Source: an uncultured Flavobacteriales bacterium | Lineage (GTDB): Bacteria > Bacteroidota > Bacteroidia > Flavobacteriales > Crocinitomicaceae | Assembly: GCA_946479285.1 (NCBI GenBank) | Contig: CAMLFH010000005.1 | Location: forward strand, 62,001 to 126,000 | Direction: 5' to 3' | Length of the DNA stretch: 64,000 nucleotides | Shown: piece by piece, positions 9,115-18,451 of the stretch | Layout of the letters: each line of letters opens with the position of its first letter | Position numbering within the stretch: position 1 is the stretch's first letter | Notes under the pieces: generated by a model | What the model was told of the DNA's origin: nothing | Seen by the model: the letters and a program-made list of their open reading frames with translations, nothing else | Database searches by the model: none | Translations under genes and position numbers: made by a program

Positions 9115-9723
9115 CTAAGAAGCCAAAGGGTTTCGAGTCATTAGTCGGTAGGCAATAACACCTGCAACTGTTCCGAAAAGGATTACTTCGTCCGGAAATC
9201 TTACAAAGGCTGAAACCAGTAAAACAATTCCAAATACAAGTGAAAGAATTATCCCCTGCTTGACAGATTCACGCGTGAAATAGTTGACCGGATATTTTCG
9301 ATACAGCTGCGGAAGAAGAAACTGTTGTCTGTAAGCCATATAACCGCTGAGCACCATTAATGGAATCAGGATTACTCCTTGTTGAATTCCCATATCACGG
9401 TAAGTTAAAAAAGCCCATATCCGTTCTTTCCAATCGAAAAGTGAGTGAATGTTAGGCAGAATGAAGTAAACAGCCAGGGAAGTGCTTAAAATGCATGCGA
9501 AAGCAATACTCAGATGTTTTCCCGCTTCTTGTTTTTCAAAAGTATTTCCGCTGAATTGAATCCGTTTTCGCGCTTTCAATAAACTCAGGCCCCAAAACAA
9601 GATCCAATCGATTAGAAAGAACAGGAGAATGAAACTTGCATCCCAATTCCAGTAAAAATATCCCAGAACAGGTATCAGCCCTTCAACCAGGGTTTGAAAC
9701 AGGATTACCCTTTTTGGGTTCAT
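9115..9723 (-). CDS. Integral membrane protein, unknown function
   Basis: 202 residues with about five or six hydrophobic segments (around 10-50, 72-92, 112-130, 155-172 and 177-193) and basic loops. The start ATG overlaps the stop of the TPR lipoprotein by 4 nt (ATGA), so translation is coupled. No catalytic motif is evident and I do not recognise the family. Paired with a periplasmic TPR lipoprotein, it could be part of an envelope process, but this is only context. Confidence 0.75.
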   Translation of the reverse strand: MNPKRVILFQTLVEGLIPVLGYFYWNWDASFILLFFLIDWILFWGLSLLKARKRIQFSGNTFEKQEAGKHLSIAFACILSTSLAVYFILPNIHSLFDWKERIWAFLTYRDMGIQQGVILIPLMVLSGYMAYRQQFLLPQLYRKYPVNYFTRESVKQGIILSLVFGIVLLVSAFVRFPDEVILFGTVAGVIAYRLMTRNPLAS

Positions 9724-10709
9724 TTGGATAAACGCTTGATTGCTTCTTCTGAAATGGCGAACTCAGGATTGTATTTCAATGCTTTCCGATAATACTGGAT
9801 TGCTTTGTACTTATCACCTTTTGTTTCATAGATCAAGCCCAGGTTGTGCCACGCTTCTACATAACGCGGTTCTTTCTGCAGCGTTTCATTGTAAAAGTAA
9901 ATGGCACTGTCCACATCATTTTGTCTGAATTGCTTGATCCATCCCAGCTGAAACAATGGCGGAGTAAATTTCGGATCTTTCTTAAGCATGTCACGATAGG
10001 TCTGCTGAGCTTCCGGTAATTTATCGAATTGCTGGTAAGCATATGCCAAATTATAATATGCTTCAATGTTGTTCGGCCGGATTTGTGTCGCTGTAATGAA
10101 ATACTCAATACACAGCGGATTGTTTTCTCCCTGGTAAATCAAGCCCAGTTTGATGTAAGCTGCGAAGAAATCCGGATCCTGTTCAATTGCTGTCTGGAAA
10201 GAGGATTTTGCCAGCTCCCGATTATCTAAACTCAAATAAATACTTCCTTTCAAAATATAAGCATCTCTGTATTTTTTGTTGATTCTTAAGGCTTCATTTG
10301 TATAATAGAAAGCTTTTTCGTTATCTCCCTGCTGAGCATAAGTCGTAGCTAAGGCAACCAATGCTGCCAGGTTTTTCGGGTCTTTTTTAACTACAAACTT
10401 GAAATGCGTCTGAGCAGACATCACATCACTTGCAGTTCGGTCAGCTCTGTTGTTTAAGGCGTTTGCATACAAAAATCGCGCTTCGATATTCCATTGCTGC
10501 ATGCGGTATGCTTTTGCACCGTCCTGAAGTGCTTTTTCATAATCATAGCGTTCCAGCATCAGGTTACCGTGTTTGATAAGGATCGGAACACTATCAGGAT
10601 ATTTTTTGAATAACTGATCTATCGAAAGTTCTTTTTGAGGTTTTTTTGGACCGTTTCCGCCACATGAGCTTAATACTGCAAGAAAACCAATAAAAAATAG
10701 AATGCGCAT
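9720..10709 (-). CDS. TPR-repeat lipoprotein
   Basis: 329 residues. Lipoprotein signal with lipobox V-L-S-S-C (Cys16), followed by roughly eight tetratricopeptide repeats with the W/L-x3-G/A-Y-x2-G/A-x4-A pattern (for example Y-Y-N-L-A-Y-A-Y and W-H-N-L-G-L-I-Y-E-T-K-G-D). TPR arrays mediate protein-protein contacts. The protein should be held at the periplasmic face of the outer or inner membrane. It is first in a two-gene operon with the membrane protein. Confidence 0.88.
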   Translation of the reverse strand: MRILFFIGFLAVLSSCGGNGPKKPQKELSIDQLFKKYPDSVPILIKHGNLMLERYDYEKALQDGAKAYRMQQWNIEARFLYANALNNRADRTASDVMSAQTHFKFVVKKDPKNLAALVALATTYAQQGDNEKAFYYTNEALRINKKYRDAYILKGSIYLSLDNRELAKSSFQTAIEQDPDFFAAYIKLGLIYQGENNPLCIEYFITATQIRPNNIEAYYNLAYAYQQFDKLPEAQQTYRDMLKKDPKFTPPLFQLGWIKQFRQNDVDSAIYFYNETLQKEPRYVEAWHNLGLIYETKGDKYKAIQYYRKALKYNPEFAISEEAIKRLSK

Positions 10710-10804
10710 ACTTGAATGAATCTGACTACAAAAATAAGGAAATGTATTTAGCTACAGGTATTAAACGTGTGCTTCTTCCGAAGCGTTGGTAAATTCCCGG
10801 CCAA

Positions 10805-10839
10805 TAAAAAACCCCATCCGCCAAGGCGAACAGGGTTTG
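10805..10839 (-). terminator. Terminator of the odhA-odhB operon
   Basis: Read on the minus strand, CAAACCCTG pairs with the opposite AAACCCC-side arm and an inner CGCC/GGCG stem gives a compact hairpin followed by TTTTTTATTGG. It lies about 20 nt beyond the odhB stop. Confidence 0.7.
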
Positions 10840-10857
10840 ATGTTGTTTTGTTGATTT

Positions 10858-12141
10858 TTATAATCCCAAAAGTACTGCATAAGGATCTTTTCCGCCGAAA
10901 ATAATTCTTTCCGGGTTTTCGATCATCTCTTTTACTTTTACCAGGAATCCAACAGATTCTTTCCCATCGATAATCCGGTGATCGTAAGACAATGCCAAAT
11001 ACATCATCGGACGAATTTCTACCTTTCCGTCAATTGCAACCGGGCGCTCAATAATATTGTGCATTCCCAAAATGGCTGATTGAGGAGGATTGATAATTGG
11101 AGTTGACATCATGGAACCGAAAACTCCACCATTGGTGATTGTAAACGTTCCTCCGGTCATATCTTCAGGAGTAATTTTTCCGTCACGTGCTTTGATTGCA
11201 AGACGCTTGATTTCTTTTTCAATTTCCGCCAGGCTCATTTGCTCTGCATTGCGGACCACCGGAACCATCAATCCTTTTGGGGATGAAACGGCAATACCGA
11301 TATCTGCATAGTCGTGGAAAATCATTTCATTTCCATCAATTTGAGCATTTACTGAAGGGAATAGGTTCAATGCTTCTGTTACGGCTTTCGTGAAAAAAGA
11401 CATGAATCCAAGATTTACCTCATGAAATTTGGAGAATTGATCTTTGTACTTTGCACGCAGGTCCATAATCGGTTTCATATCCACTTCATTGAAGGTAGTC
11501 AGCATCGCTGTTTCGTTCTTCACAGAAACCAAACGCTCTGCGATCTTACGACGAAGCATGGACATTTTCTCGCGATTTTGATCACGAGTTCCGCCCCATC
11601 CTTGCGCAGCATCGGCAGGAATCCCTGCAGCCATTGCCGAAACGACATCTTGTTTTGTGATACGACCGTCTTTTCCTGTTCCGTTGATCTTAGCTCCGGA
11701 AACACCGTTTTCAGCCATGATCTTGGAAGCAGCCGGTGAAGGTGTTCCTTTTGCATAGCTGTCACTTACAGGTCCCGGGTTTGGAGCCGGAGTGCTTTTT
11801 TCTGCAGGTGCTTCTTTTGTTTGAGCAGGAGCAGCTTCAGCCGCTTTCTCTTCTGCTTTCGGAGCTTCAGCCGCCGGGGCAGCAGATCCTGCTGGTCTTT
11901 CAGCCGAAGTATCGATCAGACAAACAACTTGTCCTACTTTTACTACATCGCCTTCTGCAGCTTTCAAAGTAATAATACCCGCTTGTTCTGCCGGTAATTC
12001 CAAAGTCGCTTTATCAGAATCAACTTCTGCAATAGTTTGGTCTTTTTCTACATAGTCACCATCCGAAACCAGCCAGGTTGCAATTTCCACTTCAGAAATC
12101 GATTCTCCCGGACTGGGTACTTTCATTTCAAGCATTGACAT
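10858..12141 (-). CDS. odhB: Dihydrolipoyllysine succinyltransferase, E2 of 2-oxoglutarate dehydrogenase
   Basis: 427 residues. A lipoyl domain at 1-78 has the modified lysine in D-S-D-K44-A-T-L-E. An Ala/Pro/Glu-rich linker (~80-130) is followed by the peripheral-subunit-binding domain (P-A-A-S-K-I-M-A-E and [10 protein letters not shown], about 135-170). The catalytic acyltransferase domain (~190-427) ends with Y-D-H388-R-I-I-D392-G, the catalytic His/Asp motif. The D-S-D-K lipoyl context and the neighbour odhA support succinyl- rather than acetyl-transferase. It transfers succinyl from the E1 thiamine intermediate to CoA in the TCA cycle. The gene follows odhA by 29 nt. No E3 gene is in the window. 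Also known as sucB. Confidence 0.96.
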   Translation of the reverse strand: MSMLEMKVPSPGESISEVEIATWLVSDGDYVEKDQTIAEVDSDKATLELPAEQAGIITLKAAEGDVVKVGQVVCLIDTSAERPAGSAAPAAEAPKAEEKAAEAAPAQTKEAPAEKSTPAPNPGPVSDSYAKGTPSPAASKIMAENGVSGAKINGTGKDGRITKQDVVSAMAAGIPADAAQGWGGTRDQNREKMSMLRRKIAERLVSVKNETAMLTTFNEVDMKPIMDLRAKYKDQFSKFHEVNLGFMSFFTKAVTEALNLFPSVNAQIDGNEMIFHDYADIGIAVSSPKGLMVPVVRNAEQMSLAEIEKEIKRLAIKARDGKITPEDMTGGTFTITNGGVFGSMMSTPIINPPQSAILGMHNIIERPVAIDGKVEIRPMMYLALSYDHRIIDGKESVGFLVKVKEMIENPERIIFGGKDPYAVLLGL

Positions 12142-12170
12142 AATTGTGTCGAATTTAGTTTGTCTTAATA

Positions 12171-14894
12171 TTATTTAGCCGCTACGGATGCAAATTGAAA
12201 TACATCTGCAAACAATTGTTTCAAGCGGCGTTCGTGTAATTTCTTGGAACCTTCAGCTGCAGCAGCAGATGCCGGCCTTGTCACCCCAATAAACGGAATG
12301 TGTCTCAGGTTCATTGCCATATACGCCCATGCTCCCATGTTTGCAGGTTCTTCCTGCGCCCACATGATGTTTTTAGCATTGTATTTTGCAACGATTTCGT
12401 CGATTTGTCTTTGAGGCAATGGATACAATTGTTCAACACGAACAAAAGCCATGTTGTCAACACCCATTTCAGCTGCTTTTTCGGTCATTTCGTAATAGAA
12501 TTTACCGGAACAGAAAACAAGTGTATCAACTTGTCCTGCTTTTGCATTCGGATCATCTATTACTTCCTGGAAGTTTCCGCTTGCCATTTCTTCCAAAGTG
12601 GAAGTTGCAGCCGGTAAACGCAGGATCATTTTTGGAGAGAAAACAACCAATGGCTTACGGAACGGTCGTACCAACTGTCTGCGAAGCAAATGGAAATGGT
12701 TTGCAGGTGTTGAAGTATTTACAATTTGAATATTGTCATCAGCACATTGCTGCAACCAACGCTCCAAACGCCCACTTGAGTGCTCTGCTCCCTGTCCTTC
12801 ATATCCATGAGGAAGAAGCATCACCAATCCACTTTGAGTAGACCATTTGTCTTCACCTGCCGTAATGAATTGATCGATCATAATTTGAGCGCCGTTGAAG
12901 AAATCTCCGAACTGTGCTTCCCAAATAGTCAATCCTTTCGGAGTTGCCAATGAATAACCGTATTCAAAACCAAGAACCGCATATTCGGATAACAAGGAGT
13001 TGTAAATCGTAAACGGAGCCTGTTTGTCCGAAAGCATGTTCAATGTTTCGATTTCTTCTTCGTTGTCTTCTGTTTTTACAACAGCATGACGGTGAGAGAA
13101 TGTTCCGCGCTCCACATCTTGTCCGGAAATACGAACAGGAATGCCTTCTTCCAAAAGTGTTGCGTAAGCCAGCATTTCTGCTGTTCCCCAATCCAGGTTA
13201 TTGTTTTCAACCGCAGCCAAACGATCATCAAAGATCTTTTGAATCTTACGGAAGTACTTTTTACCTTCCGGTAAAGTAGCCAGTTTCCTTCCTAGCTCCA
13301 ATAATTTTTCTTTTTGGATCCCTGTTTCAGGACTAGAATCGAAATCTTCGGATTTGCTGTGACGGAAACCTTCCCACGTTTTGCTCAGGAAATCCCAAAC
13401 AACAGCTTTTTCATTCTGGCGAGCTGTTTCAAACTCGTTTTCCAGGTAGTTGTTGTACTCATCTTCAATGCTTTTCGCATCCGCCTCAGATAAAGTGCCT
13501 TCAGCAGTTAATTGCTTCTGATAAATTACTTTTGGATTTGGATGTTTTGCAATGATGTCGTACAAATTCGGCTGCGTGAATTTAGGCTCATCTCCTTCAT
13601 TGTGTCCGTATTTACGGTAGCATAATAAATCGATAAACACATCACGGTTGAATTTCTGACGGTATTCCATAGCGATTTCAATCGTTTGGATTACTGCCTC
13701 AATATCGTCTCCATTTACGTGAAAAACAGGAGTTAAAGTTGTTTTTGCAACGTCTGTACAATAAGTAGATGAGCGTGCATCGTGGAAGTTCGTTGTAAAA
13801 CCGACCTGGTTGTTTATTACCAGGTGAATGGTTCCGCCGGCTCTGTAACCGTCAAGCAAGGCCATCTGGATTACTTCATAAACAATTCCCTGTCCTGCAA
13901 CAGCTGCATCTCCGTGGATCATTACCGGGCAAACTTTATTCTCATCCTTGAAATGAGCATCCAGTTTTGCACGTGCAATTCCCTGAACAACCGGATCAAC
14001 CGCTTCTAAGTGTGAAGGGTTTGGAGCAAGTGTTAAACCTACTTCTTTTCCATTGGAAGTTTTTACGGAGCTGGTATAACCCTGGTGGTATTTTACGTCT
14101 CCGTCAAATGCACCGTCGGCATCAAATTCTTTCCCTTCAAATTCAGAAAAGATATCCTGCGGGCGTTTCTGGAAAATATTCGTCAATGTATTCAAACGTC
14201 CGCGGTGAGCCATTCCCATGACGAAATACTCGACCCCTAAATCGGCACCTTTTTCAATTAAAGCGTCCAAAGCCGGAATTAAGACTTCGCCACCTTCAAC
14301 GGAGAAACGTTTCTGGCCCACATATTTTTTACCTAAAAAGGCTTCAAAATTGGAAGTCTGAACGAGTTTTTTATAAATGTGTTTTTTGCGTTCGGCATCA
14401 AATTTCGGGCGATTTTTCACCTCGATACTGTTTCTGAACCATTCCAAACGCTCAGGCTCACGCATAAACATATACTCGATCCCGATGGATTGGCAGTAAC
14501 ACTGCTCCAAATCCTGGATAATATCGCGTAAAGTTGCCGCACCGATCCCAATTTGTTCTCCCGCCTGGAAAACGGTATCCATATCAGACGCCTCCAACCC
14601 AAAATTTTCGATAGCCAATGTAGGCTCGTATTTTCTGCGTTCGCGAACAGGATTGGTTTTTGTAAATAAGTGACCACGTGTCCTATATCCGTTGATCAGG
14701 TTAATTACTTTAAATTCTTTCTGAAAATTTTCAGGAATATCGCCGCCGTCTTCGTAGTTCATGCGGGCAAAATCAAATCCTTCGAAGAATTTTTGCCAGC
14801 TAATATCTACGCTTTCAGGGTCTTTCATATACGATTGATATAAATGATCTATCGCATTTACATCGGCATTTCCTACGTACGTCACTTTATCCAT
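12171..14894 (-). CDS. odhA: 2-oxoglutarate dehydrogenase E1 component
   Basis: 907 residues, close to E. coli SucA (about 930). Motifs include the N-terminal N-A-x-x-I-D-x-L-Y-x-x-Y segment that contacts E2, G-M-A-H-R-G-R-L-N, the thiamine diphosphate region [21 protein letters not shown], and [12 protein letters not shown]. The C-terminal transketolase half contains [22 protein letters not shown]. It decarboxylates 2-oxoglutarate and succinylates the lipoyl group of OdhB. It is first in a two-gene operon. The 170 nt upstream contain no obvious hairpin. Also known as sucA. Confidence 0.97.
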   Translation of the reverse strand: MDKVTYVGNADVNAIDHLYQSYMKDPESVDISWQKFFEGFDFARMNYEDGGDIPENFQKEFKVINLINGYRTRGHLFTKTNPVRERRKYEPTLAIENFGLEASDMDTVFQAGEQIGIGAATLRDIIQDLEQCYCQSIGIEYMFMREPERLEWFRNSIEVKNRPKFDAERKKHIYKKLVQTSNFEAFLGKKYVGQKRFSVEGGEVLIPALDALIEKGADLGVEYFVMGMAHRGRLNTLTNIFQKRPQDIFSEFEGKEFDADGAFDGDVKYHQGYTSSVKTSNGKEVGLTLAPNPSHLEAVDPVVQGIARAKLDAHFKDENKVCPVMIHGDAAVAGQGIVYEVIQMALLDGYRAGGTIHLVINNQVGFTTNFHDARSSTYCTDVAKTTLTPVFHVNGDDIEAVIQTIEIAMEYRQKFNRDVFIDLLCYRKYGHNEGDEPKFTQPNLYDIIAKHPNPKVIYQKQLTAEGTLSEADAKSIEDEYNNYLENEFETARQNEKAVVWDFLSKTWEGFRHSKSEDFDSSPETGIQKEKLLELGRKLATLPEGKKYFRKIQKIFDDRLAAVENNNLDWGTAEMLAYATLLEEGIPVRISGQDVERGTFSHRHAVVKTEDNEEEIETLNMLSDKQAPFTIYNSLLSEYAVLGFEYGYSLATPKGLTIWEAQFGDFFNGAQIMIDQFITAGEDKWSTQSGLVMLLPHGYEGQGAEHSSGRLERWLQQCADDNIQIVNTSTPANHFHLLRRQLVRPFRKPLVVFSPKMILRLPAATSTLEEMASGNFQEVIDDPNAKAGQVDTLVFCSGKFYYEMTEKAAEMGVDNMAFVRVEQLYPLPQRQIDEIVAKYNAKNIMWAQEEPANMGAWAYMAMNLRHIPFIGVTRPASAAAAEGSKKLHERRLKQLFADVFQFASVAAK

Positions 14895-15066
14895 GTTCGA
14901 GCACTATAATGGTGGGTAAAGTTATAACTTTTAGTCCAAGCGCGAATCGAAAATCACGATAAAAAAATGCAAAATTGATAGTTATTGGTTCAAGGCAAAA
15001 AATAATGATCAATTATGAGCGATTAATTACCAGGAGCGTCTCTTTTTTTATCTTGATAATTGCTGT

Positions 15067-15411
15067 TTACTTGTATTGAATTTGGAAAAAGACTTTCATC
15101 AATTCCCGGTGTAATATAGCATTTGAAAGGTAAAACAGCCGATTTTCATGTTCAAATGTTTCTTTTAGGATCAATTCCGGAATATCAATGAGGTAGAGCA
15201 GGTGCTGAAGTTCGTTTTCGCTCAATTTTTGAAGAACGAGTCGAATTTCTTCGTTCCAGTCTGCAGGATCTGTACTTATCAGCTGAAATTCACCAACTCC
15301 GGAGCGCTGAAAGTCTTTATGGATCTGAGCCTGCAATTTTTCAAGCAGTTTGCGCTGGCTCAATCGCATTTGAAGTTTCCGGACTAGCGCATTTAAATCT
15401 TTTTCTTCCAT
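15067..15411 (-). CDS. Hypothetical helical protein
   Basis: 114 residues, no signal peptide, almost entirely predicted helical and charged (MEEKDLNALVRKLQMRLSQR), with a possible coiled coil in the first 35 residues and a hydrophobic middle (LQHLLYLIDIPELIL). It is divergent from the HAD hydrolase gene with 27 nt between starts, so the two may share a control region. I do not recognise the family. Composition and lack of stops support a real gene. Confidence 0.65.
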   Translation of the reverse strand: MEEKDLNALVRKLQMRLSQRKLLEKLQAQIHKDFQRSGVGEFQLISTDPADWNEEIRLVLQKLSENELQHLLYLIDIPELILKETFEHENRLFYLSNAILHRELMKVFFQIQYK

Positions 15412-15438
15412 CTCGAGTGAACTTACTACTTTTGCTGT

Positions 15439-16059
15439 ATGATTAATAACTCAAAAGAAGCAATCATTTTTGATTTGGGCGGAGTTTTGTTGAATTTGAA
15501 TTACGATTTAACAGAAAAAGCCTTCATTTCTTTGGGAATGACCAATTTTGGCGAGTCCTATTCTCAGTTGCAGCAGGTAAACCTGTTTGATCGGTACGAA
15601 ATCGGAGAAATTTCTTCTTTTCATTTTGTAAATCGGCTGTTGGATTTATTACCTCCCGGAACGACAGCCAACCAGGTTGTACATGCGTGGAATGCGATGA
15701 TTTTAGATTTTCCGGTAGAAAGATTGCAGTTTTTGGAAGAGCTTTCGAAGAAATACCGTCTCTTTTTGTTGAGCAACACCAATGATCTGCATATTGATGC
15801 CGTTCGAAGAGCTCTGGAAAAAGCCGTGGGCCATAAAAACCTGGAGCAGTATTTTGAAAAAACGTATTTCTCTTCTGCGATCGGGATGCGTAAACCGAAT
15901 ACGGAAATCTTTGAATTCGTTTGTTCAGAGAATAACCTCGATCCGGCAAAAACTATTTTTATTGACGATAGTCCGCAACACATTGAAGGTGCTAAATCGG
16001 TCGGAATCGAAGCGTTTTTATTAGGGAAGAATCAGGAAGTAAGCAGTCTTTTTCCTTGA
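15439..16059 (+). CDS. HAD-IA family hydrolase
   Basis: 206 residues. HAD motif I is I-I-F-D-L-G-G-V-L-L (residues ~9-18; the second Asp is replaced by Gly as in YihX-like HAD-IA proteins), motif II is L-L-S-N-T-N, motif III is the lysine in M-R-K-P-N-T-E-I-F, and motif IV is I-F-I-D-D-S-P-Q-H-I-E-G-A. Members are sugar-phosphate or nucleotide phosphatases and related enzymes; the YihX-like signature (D-L-G-G-V-L, S-N-T) suggests glucose-1-phosphate phosphatase-like activity but the substrate is not certain. Convergent with the next gene at a 1-nt gap. Confidence 0.9.
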   Translation: MINNSKEAIIFDLGGVLLNLNYDLTEKAFISLGMTNFGESYSQLQQVNLFDRYEIGEISSFHFVNRLLDLLPPGTTANQVVHAWNAMILDFPVERLQFLEELSKKYRLFLLSNTNDLHIDAVRRALEKAVGHKNLEQYFEKTYFSSAIGMRKPNTEIFEFVCSENNLDPAKTIFIDDSPQHIEGAKSVGIEAFLLGKNQEVSSLFP

Positions 16060-16060
16060 A

Positions 16061-16645
16061 TTAATTCGGGTGGATCGGAATGTTAATACTCATTGCTATA
16101 TTCCTGGCTCCTTTATCTGAATTGTATTTTGCCTGAGACTTTACTAGTGCAGAAACTTTTTCAATTAATTTTTGATCTGTAGTAGTAGTACTTGACTTCA
16201 TTAATTTAGGTGTTCCAATGACGTCTCCTTTTTCATCTACAATGACCATAAACACGATAGAACATTTTTTTTTAGAAGAAATCGAGCTGGCATCCGGTCT
16301 CTTTATTAAGAAACGCCTAACATATAAACGACCATCTCCTGGTATTTCACGGAGCTTGGGCAATGAATCCTTTTCTTTGGATGATTTGAGTCTTTCAATT
16401 TGGGCTTTCAGGCTTTCCAGCTTTTTAGTTGCCTTGTCGATGACAGCCTGTTTGTCTTTCAATGCATTTTCTTGCTGCCGTATTTCGCTTGATAAAGAAT
16501 CGTTGATGTGCTGCGTTTTTTCAAGCACCAGATTCGTTGAGTCGAGCTTTTGTTGATAGGTTGCAACTTGTGCTTTCAGCTCTTTTTTAGATTGACCGAA
16601 AGTTGTACCGGTAATGAGCAATAAGAAAAAAAGCCCTGTTTTCAT
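16061..16645 (-). CDS. Secreted coiled-coil protein with TonB_C-like C-terminus
   Basis: 194 residues with signal peptide ending T-T-F-G-Q. Residues ~20-100 are a long Lys/Glu/Gln coiled coil. Residues ~105-190 resemble the TonB C-terminal fold as used in stand-alone Bacteroidota proteins (V-F-M-V-I-V-D-E-K-G-D-V-I-G-T-P, then L-I-E-K-V-S-A-L-V-K-S). There is no membrane anchor other than the signal, so it is not a classical TonB energy transducer. It lies 1 nt after the stop-to-start boundary with mce, so is probably co-transcribed with it. The TonB_C call is by pattern and moderate. Confidence 0.72.
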   Translation of the reverse strand: MKTGLFFLLLITGTTFGQSKKELKAQVATYQQKLDSTNLVLEKTQHINDSLSSEIRQQENALKDKQAVIDKATKKLESLKAQIERLKSSKEKDSLPKLREIPGDGRLYVRRFLIKRPDASSISSKKKCSIVFMVIVDEKGDVIGTPKLMKSSTTTTDQKLIEKVSALVKSQAKYNSDKGARNIAMSINIPIHPN

Positions 16646-16646
16646 C

Positions 16647-17048
16647 TTATTTTTTTTCCTGGCATAATTCTACCAATACCCCATTCGAAGATTTCGGATG
16701 CAGGAATGCTACCAGTTTGTTATCCGCGCCGTTTTTGGGATTCTCATTCAAGATTTGAAATCCTTTCGAAGCGAGTTCTTTCATGGATTCTTCAATGTTG
16801 GTCACATCAAAAGCAATGTGGTGAATTCCTTCGCCTTTCTTTTCAATGAATTTGGCAATGGGGCTGTTTTCATTACTGGCCTCCAGCAATTCAATCTTTG
16901 ATTCACCCACCTGGAAGAACGCAGTTTTTACTCCTTCGCTTTCTACAGCTTCTGTTTTGTAGCATTCCGTTCCAAGAAGTTCAGTGTATGTCTTGATCGC
17001 CTCGTCCAGGTTTTTAACCGCAATTCCAATATGCTCGATTTTATTCAT
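16647..17048 (-). CDS. mce: Methylmalonyl-CoA epimerase
   Basis: 133 residues, the usual length for the enzyme. It is a vicinal-oxygen-chelate fold protein with two beta-alpha-beta3 modules: first metal ligand in H6-I-G-I-A-V, then I-E-L-L-E-A, the second His in G-I-H-H-I-A-F-D-V, and the final Glu in V-L-V-E-L. It interconverts (S)- and (R)-methylmalonyl-CoA in propionyl-CoA catabolism and uses a divalent metal. The mutase genes are not in the window. It starts an operon with the coiled-coil protein. Confidence 0.93.
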   Translation of the reverse strand: MNKIEHIGIAVKNLDEAIKTYTELLGTECYKTEAVESEGVKTAFFQVGESKIELLEASNENSPIAKFIEKKGEGIHHIAFDVTNIEESMKELASKGFQILNENPKNGADNKLVAFLHPKSSNGVLVELCQEKK

Positions 17049-17066
17049 GGTGTGAATATAATAAAT

Positions 17067-17325
17067 GTAGGTACGCGATGCGTCGGGATATATGAATTAT
17101 TCGCACCCAAACCATTTTTAATATACAATCGTGTTATATTTTACCGCAAATGCGCAAATGTCTGAGGCGCTTACCAGTCGCCTCTTTACCCAGTAAACAA
17201 TAGGAATAATATATTTGCAAGGCTCAAAAGCGAGTGCGGTAGCCGAGCCAATAATTTGTGCATTTGTGGTAAAAATTAAGTCTGGGCGTCAATTGTGATT
17301 AATTCCCGATGCGTCGCGTACCTAC
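17067..17325. repeat. Outer inverted repeat of a nested palindromic intergenic element
   Basis: Left arm 17067-17088 (GTAGGTACGCGATGCGTCGG plus 2 nt) and right arm 17304-17325 are inverted copies with two differences in 22 nt. They enclose the composite element at 17141-17272. The core CGCGATGCGTCG also occurs (as its complement) in the palindrome at 23392-23425. The whole 342-nt gap 17049-17390 is filled by this nested structure and the downstream terminator; no gene is seen in it. Confidence 0.8.
17141..17272. repeat. Composite REP/BIME-like element, copy A
   Basis: About 132 bp. Terminal arms 17141-17159 and 17254-17272 are inverted copies (19 nt, two differences; TTACCGCAAATGCGCAAAT versus TTACCACAAATGCACAAAT). 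Inside are hairpin 1 at 17164-17184 (GAGGCG / CGCCTC, loop CTTACCAGT) and a degenerate hairpin 2 at 17221-17249 (GGCTC / GAGCC, containing GCGGTAG). The architecture matches the elements at 30811 and 36444. Confidence 0.75.
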
Positions 17326-17346
17326 CAGATTTTATTTAAAATAAAA

Positions 17347-17371
17347 AACCCCGACAATGAATGTCGGGGTT
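17347..17371 (-). terminator. Rho-independent terminator
   Basis: AACCCCGACA and TGTCGGGGTT form a perfect 10-bp stem with a 5-nt loop; on the minus strand it is followed by TTTTTTAT. It lies 19 nt beyond the stop of the secreted protein at 17391. Confidence 0.9.
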
Positions 17372-17390
17372 CAATATAGTTTTCAGGTTT

Positions 17391-18197
17391 TTACCCCTTA
17401 AAGAATTTCTCTGTTTTGTTGTCGAAGTTGATATAGTAAGCCCCTTTCAATAAGTTTGAACATGGAACTGACGAGCCGATTCCCTTCTTGACGATATTTC
17501 CATATGCATCATAGATCTCGTATTTCGTTTCGATGGGTTTCCCGGATGCGGTAAAATTAATTTCGTCTTTCACCTTCACAGGGTTCTTGGTCACAATCGG
17601 AACGCCGGATGTAAACTTCACATCTTTAGAATTTCTTTTTGCGCCGGAATGGTCAATTTGTACTACGCGAACTGTATTTTCACCGGAATGCGGTGCTACA
17701 AGAAATTCGTAGGAATTTGTACCCGGAGTTCCTTTTCCCTGAACCTCGCCGATTTTCACCCACTTGTTCCAACGGTATTGTTCAATAATGAATGGGAGTT
17801 TTCCTTGTTCGTTGCTGGTCTTCCAGGTAAGCATTCCGCTATTCTGGATTTGAATGTCTACGGTATTGAATGTACTTCTTGGAAGTAATACCTCGGGATT
17901 TAAAATTTTTGGTTTACAACCATCATTGTGTTCAATGACAATGAAGACCGGCTCCCCAATTTCTATATTGAAAAGAGAAAAATCAATTTCAAATGCCGAA
18001 ATAGCTGTTCCGCCCGGAAGGATATCACCGTTTACAGTAACCTTGGTTGCACAATAACCAAACCCGTCTCCGTCTTCCGGATTCTGTATGTAAAGGTTTT
18101 TACCCTGATAGCTTCCTTCAATAGAAAGAACCGCTGAGCTTGAAAAGCTTAGCAGTAACGCGAAAGAGCAAAGTAAGAATATTTTTATTTGTTTCAT
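17391..18197 (-). CDS. Secreted protein with possible T9SS-type tail, unknown function
   Basis: 268 residues with signal peptide ending S-S-S-A-V. The N-terminal ~90 residues include G-S-Y-Q-G-K-N-L-Y-I-Q-N-P, typical of a Bacteroidota secreted domain that reports an ornament-like carbohydrate or protein module. The middle is Ig/fibronectin-like (I-E-Q-Y-R-W-N-K-W-V-K-I-G-E-V). The C-terminal ~75 residues (P-I-V-T-K-N-P-V, Y-E-I-Y-D-A-Y-G-N-I-V-K-K-G, L-L-K-G-A-Y-Y-I-N-F) look like a short, atypical type A sorting domain. Monocistronic with its own terminator. The domain names are inferred from pattern only. Confidence 0.78.
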   Translation of the reverse strand: MKQIKIFLLCSFALLLSFSSSAVLSIEGSYQGKNLYIQNPEDGDGFGYCATKVTVNGDILPGGTAISAFEIDFSLFNIEIGEPVFIVIEHNDGCKPKILNPEVLLPRSTFNTVDIQIQNSGMLTWKTSNEQGKLPFIIEQYRWNKWVKIGEVQGKGTPGTNSYEFLVAPHSGENTVRVVQIDHSGAKRNSKDVKFTSGVPIVTKNPVKVKDEINFTASGKPIETKYEIYDAYGNIVKKGIGSSVPCSNLLKGAYYINFDNKTEKFFKG

Positions 18198-18451
18198 TTT
18201 TATCTAGTAGCTACACTAAAATCAGTGGCAAGTATAATAGCTATTTTTTACATTACCAACATTTTAGGTGACGAAATTACATTTTTTTTTTCATTTCAAC
18301 CACCTAATGAGTTAATTAATCATGAAATATCGACCGTTCGTCGATAATCTTCTACTCTAAGTTAATATTTGGGATATGAATATTTTGTTTTTTTAAGTTA
18401 TTTTAGTAAAAGATTTTTTCTATTCTTGTATTGATAAATGCTTACTCTACT

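Noticed and set aside
12386..12841. 151-residue open frame opposite odhA
   Set aside because: It is antisense to a well-supported enzyme gene and its protein has no natural character; similar antisense frames occur over other long genes.
15524..15949. 141-residue minus-strand frame over the HAD gene
   Set aside because: The plus-strand frame has all four HAD motifs; this one has none.
18198..18451. Riboswitch or small RNA in the 254-nt divergent gap
   Set aside because: AT-rich with no conserved motif or strong stem; it probably holds two promoters, but none is clear.
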